Below, one piece after another: positions 1 through 15,289 of a stretch of 64,000 bases of DNA. Source of the DNA: Hybos culiciformis (lineage: Eukaryota > Arthropoda > Insecta > Diptera > Hybotidae); NCBI GenBank assembly GCA_964007475.1, contig OZ023273.1, forward strand, positions 40,983,525 through 41,047,524, read 5' to 3'. The notes beneath the pieces were generated by a model. It was not told the DNA's origin and searched no databases. It saw nothing but the letters and a program-made list of their open reading frames with translations. Within the stretch, counting starts at the first letter, position 1; each line of letters opens with the position of its first letter. Position numbers and translations under genes: made by a program.

Positions 1-162
1 TTATATATAACAAATGAAAAAACAAGAAAACAAAAATGGATTACGAACAAAAAAAAATATTCTTTTTACTAAATGACAAAAAAGGGAATCTTATAAATAT
101 ATCTAGATTTAATTTATATCTTCTGTAATAATATATAACTACAATATTATAACATAAAATAC

Positions 163-197
<35 letters not shown>

Positions 198-1568
198 AGG
201 GAAAGTTGTTAAAACAATAATTATCCTTTTGTTCAGAATTTTTTTTTTTTTTTTTGCTTCTGATTTTAAGTTCAAGAAAGATGACTTGTTTTGACCCTGA
301 CGTTAAACAGAAAATTTACAATTTTTACTTTTTGCAGCTAATTTTGTGTCCACAAAATAAATTGTTTTTATTTTCTTTATGACAATTATTTTTTAACATA
401 TATTTAGGATGGTTTGTTATAAACTTTTTTTTTTCATGTATACGGAGAACGAGAAGAGATACAAATGTTATTTTTATTTTTTGTCATTAAAGTTGTAATC
501 AATAATATTTATTTTTATTGAGAAAAAAATACGTAATTTAGCCAGAATAATTTATTGGCTACAAAGAGTTTCGGTTTATTTTTTCTTTTTAATTTTTAAT
601 CATATAAAATATAAAATAATGAAATAATGTGTTATCATTTTCATAAAGCGTATCAAAAATTATAATTTAATAATAAAAAAAAATATGGGTGAATATAATA
701 ATGAAAATACGTTGTAAATTAATGTCACACACATTTTTATTTATCTGTATTGTTGTCACAAGGAATCCTAACTTGTGTATTGGACACAGGAAAATATTAA
801 TCGCACTGAAAGTTTGATCTTATGTTAAAAATTTATAAAATTGCCACAATAGTTTTGGTGGATCAAGCAATTTTTAATGAAAACTTTTAAATATTTATTT
901 TATTTCAAAAAATGTTGTAAATCCCAACAACAGTTTATAATTTACATTTAAAAATACAACTTTAGAAATATTTCAACTAAGTATAGATATGTATCTAAAT
1001 TAATTCTTTTTAAACTATATATGTATCAAAATCTTAAAATAATCACGTACGAAGTTTAATGACTAATACTAAATAAAAAGCTATCATAATAAAGAATAAA
1101 TTTATAGTTTGCAAAACAAATTCAATTAAAAAACTTTCTCTATATGACAGTTGTTGTACACTACAGGAACTAAATTAAATTATTCGTAAGAAAAATGCAT
1201 TTACTTTTATATCCAGTGTATTATTAAATTATTATTCTAGATCAAAATGTTTTCTATATTAGCTAAAATTTATACAGAGCGTTCTAGTAGATTAAGTCTT
1301 AACAATTTATCCGAATAATCTTTGAGCTCTCAAAACTTTGCATTTTATGTTTCATTATTTTAATTTAATTAAATAATGAAAGTCTTCTATTCACTTGAAC
1401 AAAACTCAATATATGAAATTACACTAAGATAAATTTTAAAACAGCAATACTTTATTTAATTTCTTTTTTTGCCCTTTCTCAAGAGATATATACCCAAAAA
1501 GATAGATAGCAGTAATATTTTAAATTACTTAGTTATATAACATTATATTTGTAAAAGATAATCTTCCT
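1..1568. other. AT-rich intergenic DNA
   Basis: No open frame, RNA gene or transposon terminus is recognisable here. The stretch is A/T homopolymers plus one (TAA)n microsatellite at about 169-195. Confidence 0.6.
169..195. repeat. (TAA)n microsatellite
   Basis: About nine perfect TAA units run in a row. The same motif recurs several times in the window (17339-17376, 30217-30233, 38065-38085, 44513-44537) and, inside a coding exon, encodes the poly-Asn tract of the minus-strand gene. Confidence 0.85.
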
Positions 1569-1768
1569 NNNNNNNNNNNNNNNNNNNNNNNNNNNNNNNN
1601 NNNNNNNNNNNNNNNNNNNNNNNNNNNNNNNNNNNNNNNNNNNNNNNNNNNNNNNNNNNNNNNNNNNNNNNNNNNNNNNNNNNNNNNNNNNNNNNNNNNN
1701 NNNNNNNNNNNNNNNNNNNNNNNNNNNNNNNNNNNNNNNNNNNNNNNNNNNNNNNNNNNNNNNNNNNN
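1569..1768. other. Assembly gap (200 N)
   Basis: A run of exactly 200 N, a typical scaffolding placeholder. It lies directly against a set of long inverted repeats, which probably caused the assembly break. The true gap length is unknown. Confidence 0.98.
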
Positions 1769-3131
1769 TTAAAAAAAATTGCAGTAACATATTATTATCA
1801 GTTTTATTCTAATTATATCACAAAAATTATTTTCACATTTTTATTTTATTTTTTATAAGCAGTGTTATATTGGTACTATGTTTTATGTACGTACGCTAAG
1901 CAATCATATTGAAGTGTCTAATGTGGAGGAGTAAAAAAAAGAAGAATTGAATTCTCAAATATTTATAAAATTTTTTTTTCTTAACAATAATTTTTAAGTT
2001 TCCCGAATATTATACAGCCTGGTCAAAAAATCAATAAGACCAATAACGTCATGTTAGAAATTTCCAGTAAATTACACATAAATAGAAAACTTTTATACGT
2101 AAAACATTAAGGAAATACTATTTGATTTTTCCCGTGTCCTAATTTATAATGATTATTCACAAAGAAAATTGCATTTGCTAAAATGAAAAGTGCAATTTTC
2201 TTTGTGAATAATCATTATAAATTAGGACACGGGAAAAATCAAATAGTATTTCCTTAATGTTTTACGTATAAAAGTTTTCTATTTATGTGTAATTTACTGG
2301 AAATTTCTAACATGACGTTATTGGTCTTATTGATTTTTTGACCAGGCTGTATAATATTCGGGAAACTTAAAAATTATTGTTAAGAAAAAAAAATTTTATA
2401 AATATTTGAGAATTCAATTCTTCTTTTTTTTACTCCTCCACATTAGACACTTCAATATGATTGCTTAGCGTACGTACATAAAACATAGTACCAATATGAC
2501 ACTGCTTATAAAAAATAAAATAAAAATGTGAAAATAATTTTTGTGATATAATTAGAATAAAACTGATAATAATATGTTACTGCAATTTTTTTTAAAATTT
2601 TGTGAACAAGCAATTATTACCATTATCCAAGAAACTTCTTTCAAGAAATTTCTTGGATAATGGTAATAATTGCTTGTTCACAAAATTTTAAAAAAAATTG
2701 CAGTAACATATTATTATCAGTTTTATTCTAATTCAGTTTTATTCTAATTATATCACAAAAATTATTTTCAGATTTTTATTTTATTTTTTATAAGCAGTGT
2801 CATATTGGTACTATGTTTTATGTAGGTACGCTAAGCAATCATATTGAAGTGTCTAATGTAGAGGAGTAAAAAAAAGAAGAATTGAATTCTCAAATATTTA
2901 TAAAATTTTTTTTTCTTAACAATAATTTTTAAGTTTCCCGAATATTATATAGCCTGGTCTAAAAATCAATAAGACCAATAACGTCATGTTAGAAATTTCC
3001 AGTAAATTACACATAAATAGAAAACTTTTATACGTAAAACATTAAGGAAATACTATTTGATTTTTCCCGTGTCCTAATTTATAATGATTATTCACAAAGA
3101 AAATTGCACTTTTCATTTTAGCAAATTCAAT
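1769..3131. repeat. Three alternating inverted copies of a ~460-bp repeat
   Basis: Copy A (1769-2173, left end lost in the gap), copy B (2191-2634, reversed) and copy C (2649-about 3131, forward) are nearly identical. A and B face each other across a 17-bp spacer (2174-2190); B and C across a 14-bp spacer (2635-2648). The A/B spacer appears in the opposite orientation at the outer end of C (3109-3125), so it is probably the element's own terminus. Copy C has a 15-16 bp internal tandem duplication near 2717-2748 and a few substitutions, so the copies are not pure assembly echoes. No coding potential is seen. The cause could be a foldback or MITE-type transposon inserted into itself, or a local inverted amplification. 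Confidence 0.8.
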
Positions 3132-4436
3132 TTTCTTAATGAAAAAAGAACGAGAATTCTTTAATATATATTCACTTATATATAGGTACAAGACGAAGTC
3201 AGAAAAATACATTATACAAAATACATAATTATATGTGTAGATATATCTAATGCACAGTGTACAATTATGTGAACCAAAATGAGCAATAGCAAATTTTTTT
3301 TTTAAATATTATAATGATTCTATAGTCCTGTCTTGTATTATTTTATATTTAATATAAAGCATAATAATAAAATACATTAAACATTATATATATAAACATT
3401 CACAGTCTGAATATTGTAAAATAAATATTTTATATAGTTTTTTAATAAAAGTAATTTAACAATAATGCATCATTAGTAATAAATTGCTTTGTAAAAAAAA
3501 ATGTAGAAGGACATAATTAATGCATTATTTTTGCTTTTCTTCCAGACATAATGTTTGGATAAAATTTTTATAAATATTTTGGTACGGGAAATAACTCTTA
3601 ATTCATATAACTTCAAAGATAATAATAACAAATTTTTATTGGCGCTACCATATAAAGCATTTAATGTTCAAAGTATTAATATATTTATAATATAAAATGT
3701 TTTTTTCTCGTTATTAAATATTTTGTGATAATATAATTGTATCAATTTGGTTTTATATGATTTCAATAGTGAGTTGTCCGATCTTAATTACTGAGGAAAA
3801 TATTTTATTTTTTTTTTATTTTTTTAATTTTTATGATTTCAAAATCAACAATTTTCTGACAACTATATTATTTGTTCCGAACTAAATTAAAGTAATTTGA
3901 GATCAATACTCAATCATTTTTTGTAAATTTACATTATATATATAAATTACAATAAATATTAAAAAGAAATAATTTATCATCTTAAATAAAAATTATGAGA
4001 CACTATCAAAAAAAATATTTAAAAAAAAAATACCAAAAAAAAAAAACCACTAAGCAGACTCAACTCATAAAAAAAAAGTTTTATACGACGTATTGACAAA
4101 CAAAAAAAAAAAATAAATAAAATCAAGTTCTTAATAATAAGATAATGATTCACAAAATAATGTAAATATTGAAATAGATGAAGAAAAAAAAAAGAAATAA
4201 ACAAGTTTTTTATCAACATTATTATAAATTGACCTGAAGAGGTTCTTCTTTGATAGAATTTCGTTAAATTTTATTTATTTTTTTTTTTTTTTTGTTAATT
4301 TCATAAATATTCTGATGAGACTTTTTTTTAAATCTGATATTTTTATTATACTCAGTTTAATTTCGAAGTTCGTGACATTAACATTTCTTCGAATTTTTGT
4401 TTTCATATCAAAATAAAAATATCAAATTGTAATTCA
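3132..4436. other. Intergenic region upstream of the protease gene
   Basis: AT-rich, with long poly-A/T runs and no supported gene. It must contain the promoter and 5'UTR of the plus-strand protease gene that begins at 4437. No convincing TATA box or initiator could be placed with confidence. Confidence 0.55.
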
Positions 4437-6917
<2,481 letters not shown>

Positions 6918-9384
6918 AATGTAATAATATAGCTTTAATTGAAATAAACCCCTTAATTTACTTTAAAAGTTTTAAAAACTTTAGAAAAAAAATCTGTTTA
7001 AAATTACTTTAAACTTTGTTCATAATAGCTTTATAAAATAAAATTTGTACAAAATTAAATTAAACGCTAAAATATTCATAGCTCAGAAATTTATTTCTTT
7101 ATACTAAATTAATTTTTTTAAATAACAAAAAAAAAATTAAATATCAAGAAAGATTTACGATGTCAGCTTGTAAAAGTAATATACCAAAAATGAAATAAAA
7201 ATGTGTACTTGCACTTGTGCATATTTTGCCCACATATTCAACAAGAAACTCTTTAACGTTTTTGAGAAATTTTGTTTAGTAAGTTGACAAGTTGTTAAAT
7301 TCAGCTCCAATTATTGCATTACACTTTCAGTGTTGTGCATAAATTAAAAAAAAAAAAATAACTAAACTTTATTTATAAACAAAAATTAGTTTTAATAAAA
7401 TTGAAAATATAAAAAAATAAAATGAATATTAAAATATTTCATAATTTCCCACAAGACTTATTAAACGAAATTTTGTATAAAAAAAATCTGCAGAAAAGTT
7501 TCAAAAAAAATAAAAATAAAACAAAGATTATTAAAAAGATAAAAAATTTAACAATATTTAAAAACAAAAAATTTAAAGTTATTTTTAAGGATAGTTTTAC
7601 TTGCTTCCTTCTGCGAGTACATCACGAGATCATTAAAAAATTAAGTAACAAACAAATTTTATAAATGAAATTTCGTAGAGCTTGAATTACGTGAAAAAAT
7701 CTAAAAATTAAGATGAAAGTTTAAATCCCTTCTACCTCAACCAACAGCAATGAATTTGGCGTTACTAATTTAGGATTAAAAAGATAGGGTCTTAACAGCA
7801 CAAATGATGTTGCTATTTTAATATCTCTTAACACACCATACATGAAACAGATTCAATTAAAAATATAATTCGACTTCGTAGAGAAGTGAACTAGGTAAAC
7901 TATTTTGATGATGAAAAATATTTTTTAAAGGACTAGATATAGAATAAAAAAGCCTAATTAAAATTTTTAACATAAAACAGAAACACTTTTGAGTATTTTC
8001 TTGATAACAAAAAAATTCAGATACCTTATAAGTACATCGATTTTTCAAAAAAATTGATTAATTAAATATAATAAGATAGAAAGACCACTTTTTATAATAA
8101 TTCTTGTCTTAATGTAACTACAAAATATTAAAATTCCTTTAACTTTGAACATCGGAATAGTTTTCATATAATTTAACGTTTTCACAAAGACCACTTTTTA
8201 TAATAATAAAGCTTGTTATAACTTTTAAAGCGCGCTTATAATTTATCAACATTACGAATATTTAATCATTCGCTGATCATCAGCAACACAGTGCTTCTAT
8301 ATTACAATTAGTTAATATTATGTTAATACTCTTTGGTAGTTTAACGAACATGTAATCAACTAGTTCTACATAACATTAAAATTTAATTAAATAGTACAAA
8401 CATCATTTTGGAATGATCCTCTCACTCCCACATAAACAATAAATATGTGTATATAGAACGAAAAAAAAAATAATATAATAACATTGTGCACAATTTCGTG
8501 TTAACTTTTTTGAATTTCAAAAAAGGATACACTTAGTGAAAAAAAAAAATGTAATTGTTTTTTTGCATATGAGACTTATTTTTTATTTACAAAATAATAT
8601 AAAAAAAAAATTGTGGAAAACAAAAAAAAAAAATAAAAAATAAAATAAAAGAAAAACAAATAAAAAAAAAAAATTTTTATAATAGGATTTTCCTACATGC
8701 ATTCGGTTTTTGCCTTGCACCAGGAAACATTACTTAATAAGCAAAGCAACGTGCAATTCGTTTTGCGGTGGATATTTGAACAAAAACGAAACTAACTCAA
8801 ATATAAACATATTTTTTTTACAAACGAAAAAAAAAAAATATTTTAAATAAAATTGGATTTTGTCTCTGGTTTTCCACATTGATAATTGAAAAAGTTTATT
8901 TTTTTGTTTTTTTTTTGCCTTTTTGGAGAAAAAATCAATTTTCTCTAAATTGAATGCATAAAATGCTTCAAAAAAAAAAAAAAGGATACCTAATATACCC
9001 AGAAAATTGGAAAACAAAAAAATTAAGAATAATTTTTTTTTTTTTTCGAACTAGGTACAGGAAATATTAAATTTTGCTTTTATTATAACAACGTACATAG
9101 AAAAGTGAATTAAATTTATTTTGAATTTTGAACCACATTCTAATATTATGTTTACGTACCTACTGTATTAATTTTTCTTTCAATAGAGTGGATCTGTAAT
9201 CCTCTTAAAAACAAAAAATTCTCTAATAATATTGTAATTCATCGATTGAAATTTTATCATTGACAATATGTATATTTGTTGGCGAATTAGAAGAAGCCGA
9301 ATGGCGTGTATATTATTAAAACTATATATTCTTTATTATGTAGAATAGCTCATATAATTAAATTTCATTATTTCCGTCTAGTAC
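6918..9384. other. 3' flank of the protease gene and AT-rich intergenic DNA
   Basis: AATAAA motifs at 6942 and near 7035 are candidate poly(A) signals for the protease. The rest holds only short low-complexity Lys/Asn/Phe frames and a 22-bp direct repeat near 8.1 kb. No gene is supported. Confidence 0.55.
8079..8208. repeat. 22-bp direct repeat pair
   Basis: An identical 22-bp string beginning aaagaccacttttta occurs at about 8080-8101 and 8186-8208, some 106 bp apart. It is not simple sequence. It could be a small segmental duplication or a decayed insertion footprint. Confidence 0.6.
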
Positions 9385-9946
9385 ACGGTTTCTCAAAGTG
9401 TGCTATGCGGTGCAGGGCTTCGCGCATCTCATAATCAAATTTGAATAAAAAAAGATAAATTTAAATCCGATAATCATAAAAATTAATACGGAACGATCAT
9501 ATATATATTAAACTACATATATCTAGTTTTCTATATATTAAATAATATCAAAAAACGACTAAAAGTAGAATTCAAATATTCTTCCAATTCAAATAATTTT
9601 ACAGAGATAAAATGTCGCTTTAAGAGAAGAATAATATTATTATGTAAACTTACAATGAAAGCTTGTTAAAACACTACTCTCTTTCGTTACCACTTATCTA
9701 TGTGAGTCTGAATTTTATTAGGCTGCCGCAAAAAAAATATAAAAGCCCAACAGACAGACTCGATGAAAAAAGAGGTTTCAACTTTCATCTATAATGCTAG
9801 TTATTCAAGAATTATGTAAAATTAGGAAAAAAGTCCACTCTTCCCATACTAAAAATTTTCGTTTGGTTTTTTTATAATTTATTGGTTGTGTATATAATAT
9901 AATGAATTAGTTGTGTATAATAAATGTTGAAGTTTGAGAACCGATG
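9385..9946. mobile_element. hAT-type MITE (non-autonomous, decayed)
   Basis: The left end CACGGTTTCTCAAAG and the right end CTTTGAGAACCGATG-like terminus are imperfect inverted repeats of the common hAT form (CA..GGTTCTCAAA). The 8-bp flanks gtctagta and ttttagtg match at 5 of 8 positions, fitting an old hAT target duplication. At 562 bp with no transposase frame it would be non-autonomous. The base composition inside is less AT-biased than its surroundings. Confidence 0.6.
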
Positions 9947-12900
9947 TTTTAGTGCACAAAAAAAAATTTAAAATATTGATCCATAAAACCATCAAAGTAT
10001 AGTTTTCATAAAATCAAGATAACAATAATGAAAAATATGGAACATAACTATTATTTTTAAGGTTCCTAGATGACAATTCGGAGCAAAATTTTTTCTTAAA
10101 TAGGTTCCTTCATATACCAATTTTTATTAAGATCCATTTTCAGACTCCCACTGAGTCTTCGGAAACAATTGGAGTTTATTAATTTTTTAATTCCTTTTAA
10201 TCGACGTACAACATACTAATTTTCGTCCGGATTTAAAGTGTTTAAACAATTCAAAACAAATAAATTTTATAACAAAATTGTTTAGATTCTTGGCTGGTTG
10301 AGAGTTTATGAATCCCAAAATTGGGGATCGTAGAATATGGCCGATTAGATGAAAGTGAACAAAGTTGTGCTTATTTTGACATTCAAAAAATATGTAATTT
10401 AAAGTGGAATTATAATTTTTTCTGAAAAACGGGTTAAAAATTGAACGATTTGTATACTAACATTATGTCCAGAATCAGATTAAAATCTAGATATTACATC
10501 ATTTATTGTTTTATTTGGTTTTATGTAAAATAGTTTTTACGAAAAAAAAAATATATAATGGAATAACCAAACATAAATAATTAAAAAAAAATTTATTCTA
10601 TGTTTTTTACAAAAAAAAAAACTTTAAGTCTAAAAACTATTCTTTTTTAGTTTAAAATTAGATCCTTTAAGTAAAAGTGGCTGGGAAGCATAAACCAAGA
10701 TGATGAAAAAAAAAAACAACAAAAACCATTAAATCCAAATGGTATTTTCAACAAAAACTAAGAAAATATTTATATGGTGGTATAGATTTTATTCTCTGGC
10801 ATAAAATAAAATAATTTATATTTATTTTTTCAGGTGTTAAAATCCATTAAGAAGTTTGCTTAAATATTTTATTCGATAATTGAGGTAAATAGCCTAATAT
10901 TTTTTTCTTTTCTTATTTTGTTTTTAGATTTTTCAAATTACCCAAAAATCTCTACATACTTTACTTTATATTTTTAATGAAATAATAAAATATATTGAAA
11001 GAGATTATTTTTATATTAACTGTACAAAGATAATAAGATAAAAATCCTTTTTTATATACATATATATATATACGTAAATACATACATTTCTATATATTAT
11101 CCTTAACTCGTTTTATTTTGTTCACAAAACCTTTTTCTTATCCTTGTGGGTAAAAGGATTTAATGAGAAGCGCATAGCATTATATTATGTAAAAAATAAA
11201 GAAAAGAAATTTTCTTCAAATTTCGTAAAAATAAACCAAAATGAGGTTACGTAACGATTACACTATAATGTAATCTATTTAGTAAGAATTAAAATTCCAC
11301 CATTCTTTGAAATATTTTCACCAACTAAATATGCTAAATTCAAAAAAAAATTATTAGCGAATTTCGTATAAATGTAAAATTTTAAATTAAAATTAAGCTT
11401 GTTAAAGTTTCAGGAAACAAACTTAAAAATAAAATTATAAACATTGTAAATAAATACATACTGAAACAATAAACTAATATATTTATGTAGATTGGCTAAA
11501 TTTTTATTCAATCAAATAAAATAATTGCCAAAATATCCTCATAGTTTAATTTGATCGTTCTTATCTAAAAAAAAACAACCAAATAATTGCATTAATAGTG
11601 CAAGTTCACTCTAGTACCGGCTGCTATAATAGCAAAATTCCATTTTAACTATTTCGTGTACTTAGCCAATCTTCTTTTCTTTAATTATTTAGAATTATTT
11701 AGATCTTTACAAAAAAAAAAAATATCTTCTATCTACCTGGCAAATAAATTTTACTTCTAAAAAAACCTTCATCAATATGTTTTATGTTAAAAGCCCTTAT
11801 TATGTATATTTTATTCTTTAATCCATAATCTACTCATAAAATTTCTCTAAGGAAAGAAAAAAAAAATTCATCATATGCTTTTACATTTTTTTTTTCTCTC
11901 ACCCATCCTGAATTACAAAGGAAGCACATTCGACACATAATTAATTTACTTCCGAATCAATTTTTGTAGTAAACTTTCATCTTAAATTTTCATTTTTTTT
12001 TTTCCTCAATGAAATATTGAATGAGAAAAGAAAATCTTGTGGAAAGAAAAACAAATGAACAGATTGATAGATTTACAATTTACGTGTAAAGGAAACACGT
12101 GAATGGAATTCCTTATCCTTAATGGTGTCTTTTTTTTTTGAGTCTCTTGGTGTAAATTTTCACATATAATATAAAAAAAAAAAATCTTTTCCCTTATTTG
12201 ATTAAAGACAAGAAAAAAAAAAAAAACCTAAGTCGGAAAATTAAATTTATTGAATTCGAATGAGAAAAAAAAAAATATTTTCTTTGAAAGAACGAAAAAG
12301 CTTAAAAATAATTGCGTTTGAAATTATTATAATTTTTTTTTGGGAACAGCGTACTAATAAAATTTTATTATTAAAATATTTTAAGTAATTTTGATTGGTG
12401 TTTTTTTCTTTTTTTATTTATTTATTTCTTGATTGGAAAAATATGTAATTGTTTACGCAAAATTAAATAAAATTCTTTTTTAAAAAATTAAATTACTTTT
12501 TCAATGACAGAATCGTATTGATGTTTTTTTTTTCTTGTGAATTATATTCATCAAAATAAGAAATATGCTGTATATAAAATAAAAGCTTTATAATATAGCA
12601 GCAATATAAATCTATAGCAGCTTTCTGGGAATTTTTGCTTATAGCGATTTATTTTGTTGTTGCAAACATCAATTCGTATTTATTAGAAAAATATTAACAT
12701 TCAATATTGGCAGCATGATTATGAATATTGTAAACCCGACAAATATTAATATAAAAATAATGAGTAAAAAAAGATTTTTTTAACAGAAAATACTTTGTAT
12801 TTAAGAGCTCTAAAAGGTTCAACATAAAAATGTATCTTTTTAATGTACTAATTAATATCTAATAAGCAAATTCAGCTCATTGGTCGCATTAAAAATATTT

Positions 12901-14625
12901 TGAACAATAGCAATTTTTTTTTTCCATATTCCATATTCCATATTGTTTATATAATTTTGCAATAGATGTCCCTAGACTTATCTCTCTCTTCTGTCTTCTA
13001 TAAATCTCTTACGGGACACCAATGCGAAACCAATTTCAATAAAAAGCATCTAATAAATACTTTCATTGACTTCATAATATTAATTTCAATTTATTTAAAA
13101 TTTTTACATAGCTAATTTTTCGCATAATTCCCATTTAAAATATCCTCATTCTCTTTATATGAAATTATTATCCAATATAATTAATTTAATTTTCACTAAA
13201 TTAAATTTTAATTAATTTTTTCTATGTACTGAAAAATAAATCAGTAGTATGTATAATCAAAAAAAATTATTAGTTTCATTTAGTAATTTACTATGTCAAA
13301 AATTTCTAAAAAAAAAAATCTCATTAAAATTCGAAAAATTTATCTATTTGTCCTCTATTATTAGAACATAAATTTTTTCGAGGTTTTTCAACAAATATTG
13401 TATAGGTGCATATTTGTTAGGATTTTTTTTTGTTTTTATGAAAAATTGATATAATAAATCCAGATGAAAAACTATTTGATTTAATAGATATATGAATGTA
13501 CGAACAAATATCAGACCTTCTTTATAGTGTGAACAGAAAAACTATTAAATAATCTCCCATACTATTATTCAGAGTGTTTTCGCTAATAACAATATCACTA
13601 CTTTATTCGATGACGAATAAAGCTAAATTCATTATAATATGTTAGTAAATAAATGTGTATGTTTTTCATTATATCAAAATAAATAAAAATAAAAAAACAA
13701 GAAAAAAAATGAAAAAATAACATTCAATGAAATTTACCTTAAATATTTGTTTTCCAAAAAAAAAATTGTGCAAAAAAATCTATAAAATTTATAAAATTAT
13801 TGCTAAATGAACTAAATACTAAATAATTTAATGTATAGAATAACCATTATTTCAAAATGGATTTTGGTATACTTTACTAATTTAAATGTACATAACCATT
13901 TTTTATTTATTTTTTTGTTAGTTTTTATTTTAAAAAAAAATTATTCACCGATAAAATTTGTTCACATTTTATTAGAATTCATCTACAAATTAATAAAGCG
14001 CCTAAATCTAATAATTTGGTGTTTTTGAGCAATTATTATATCTCCTCAAATTTATATAATATGTGGAAATTGCAATATTGCCTTTTTTTTTTTGGAATAT
14101 ATATAAAATTGAAAATGTATGAGGTTAACCGAATAGTTATATAGCTTTGGTAAACATTCTATAAAAAAAGATCAATATTAGTTTTTTTTTGTAATTTTTA
14201 AAATAATAAAAATAAATATAGCTATGTGTATATAGAATTTTTCTATACATAGATATATAATTTATAAATATTCGAGAATCACTATAAAGAAAAGAGTTTA
14301 TATCGATTTTATTACGGTATTCGAACAGTAACGCTTTTGTAAAAAAAAAAAGTAAATCTAAGGGGTCCGATGAAGAAAAGTTTCAACGAAAATTCGAATT
14401 TTGTCCTTATTTTACTTATACTTTTCTTCATACTAATGACGAAATTCAAAGTGCTAAAATTATAAAAACAGAAAAAGGCAGATGATGTCGACAATTGCAC
14501 TTATAAATGAGAGAAACTATAAAACTTAAGAAAATAGCATAAATCTTGAACAAACAAAATTAAAAACGACGGATACTTTCAATTTACGTATAATTGTAGA
14601 GGTTTAATTCAATTCATCAAATAAC
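9947..14625. other. AT-rich intergenic DNA
   Basis: Long A/T homopolymers and no supported gene. A small triple tandem (ccatatt units) sits near 12936. The few open frames of 60-65 codons are Phe/Ile/Lys/Asn-rich and typical of chance frames at this composition. Confidence 0.55.
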
Positions 14626-15289
14626 CAGAGGCGTATTATACCGTAGGCAAATTAGGCAATTGCCTAGGGCACCACGATTTGGGGGGCAGCAAAATACTAA
14701 ACAATTTTTTTACATATAATATTTGAAATTTTCAGTTGTCTGCTAACTCTTTTAAAACAGAAAAATCTTAGATTGTGACAAGTCACATAAGATTATTTTG
14801 TATATTATTCAAATTTTAGTATGTATTGAAAGTGAGCACAACAAAAATTAATTTTGTTGATTTATTGATGAATTTGTAGAGCATTAAGTGAGAAAAGTAT
14901 CGCTGTGACTGGGAATAATTTAGGACCGGGAAATCAAAATTTTTATTTATATAGAAAAATTTTCTATGTTTAAAAAAAAGTTAACAGAAACATTCCAATT
15001 TCAGACAACGGATTTTGGCACTCCCCATCGGGAAACTCCCGTTAGCTTGGTAGGCCAGTCCAGCTCTGAGTGCATAATTGAATTTTGTTATTCACTTTTA
15101 ATTATTTAATTATTTTATTTTAATTTTTTTCAATTCTTTTTTTTTTTTATTTATAATTTGGTTACATATATATATATGAATTAAACAAAGCATTCCTTAT
15201 TATTTTAAAGTTGTTTATTAGTTCATGTAAGTTTTAATGTAGAAAAATTTTAATTGCCTAAGGCACCATCATGTCATAACGCGCCTCTG
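14626..15289. mobile_element. hAT MITE with perfect 8-bp target duplication
   Basis: Begins CAGAGGCGTATTAT and ends with the inverted ATAACGCGCCTCTG. Subterminal motifs (aggcaattgcctagggcacc on the left, attgcctaaggcacc on the right) extend the resemblance. The 8-bp caaataac occurs immediately on both sides (14618-14625 and 15290-15297), a perfect duplication of hAT length. At 664 bp with no long frame it is non-autonomous. A GC-richer block at about 14995-15080 is the only unusual internal sequence. Confidence 0.88.

Noticed and set aside
1533..1790. Open frame across the gap
   Set aside because: It is mostly N.
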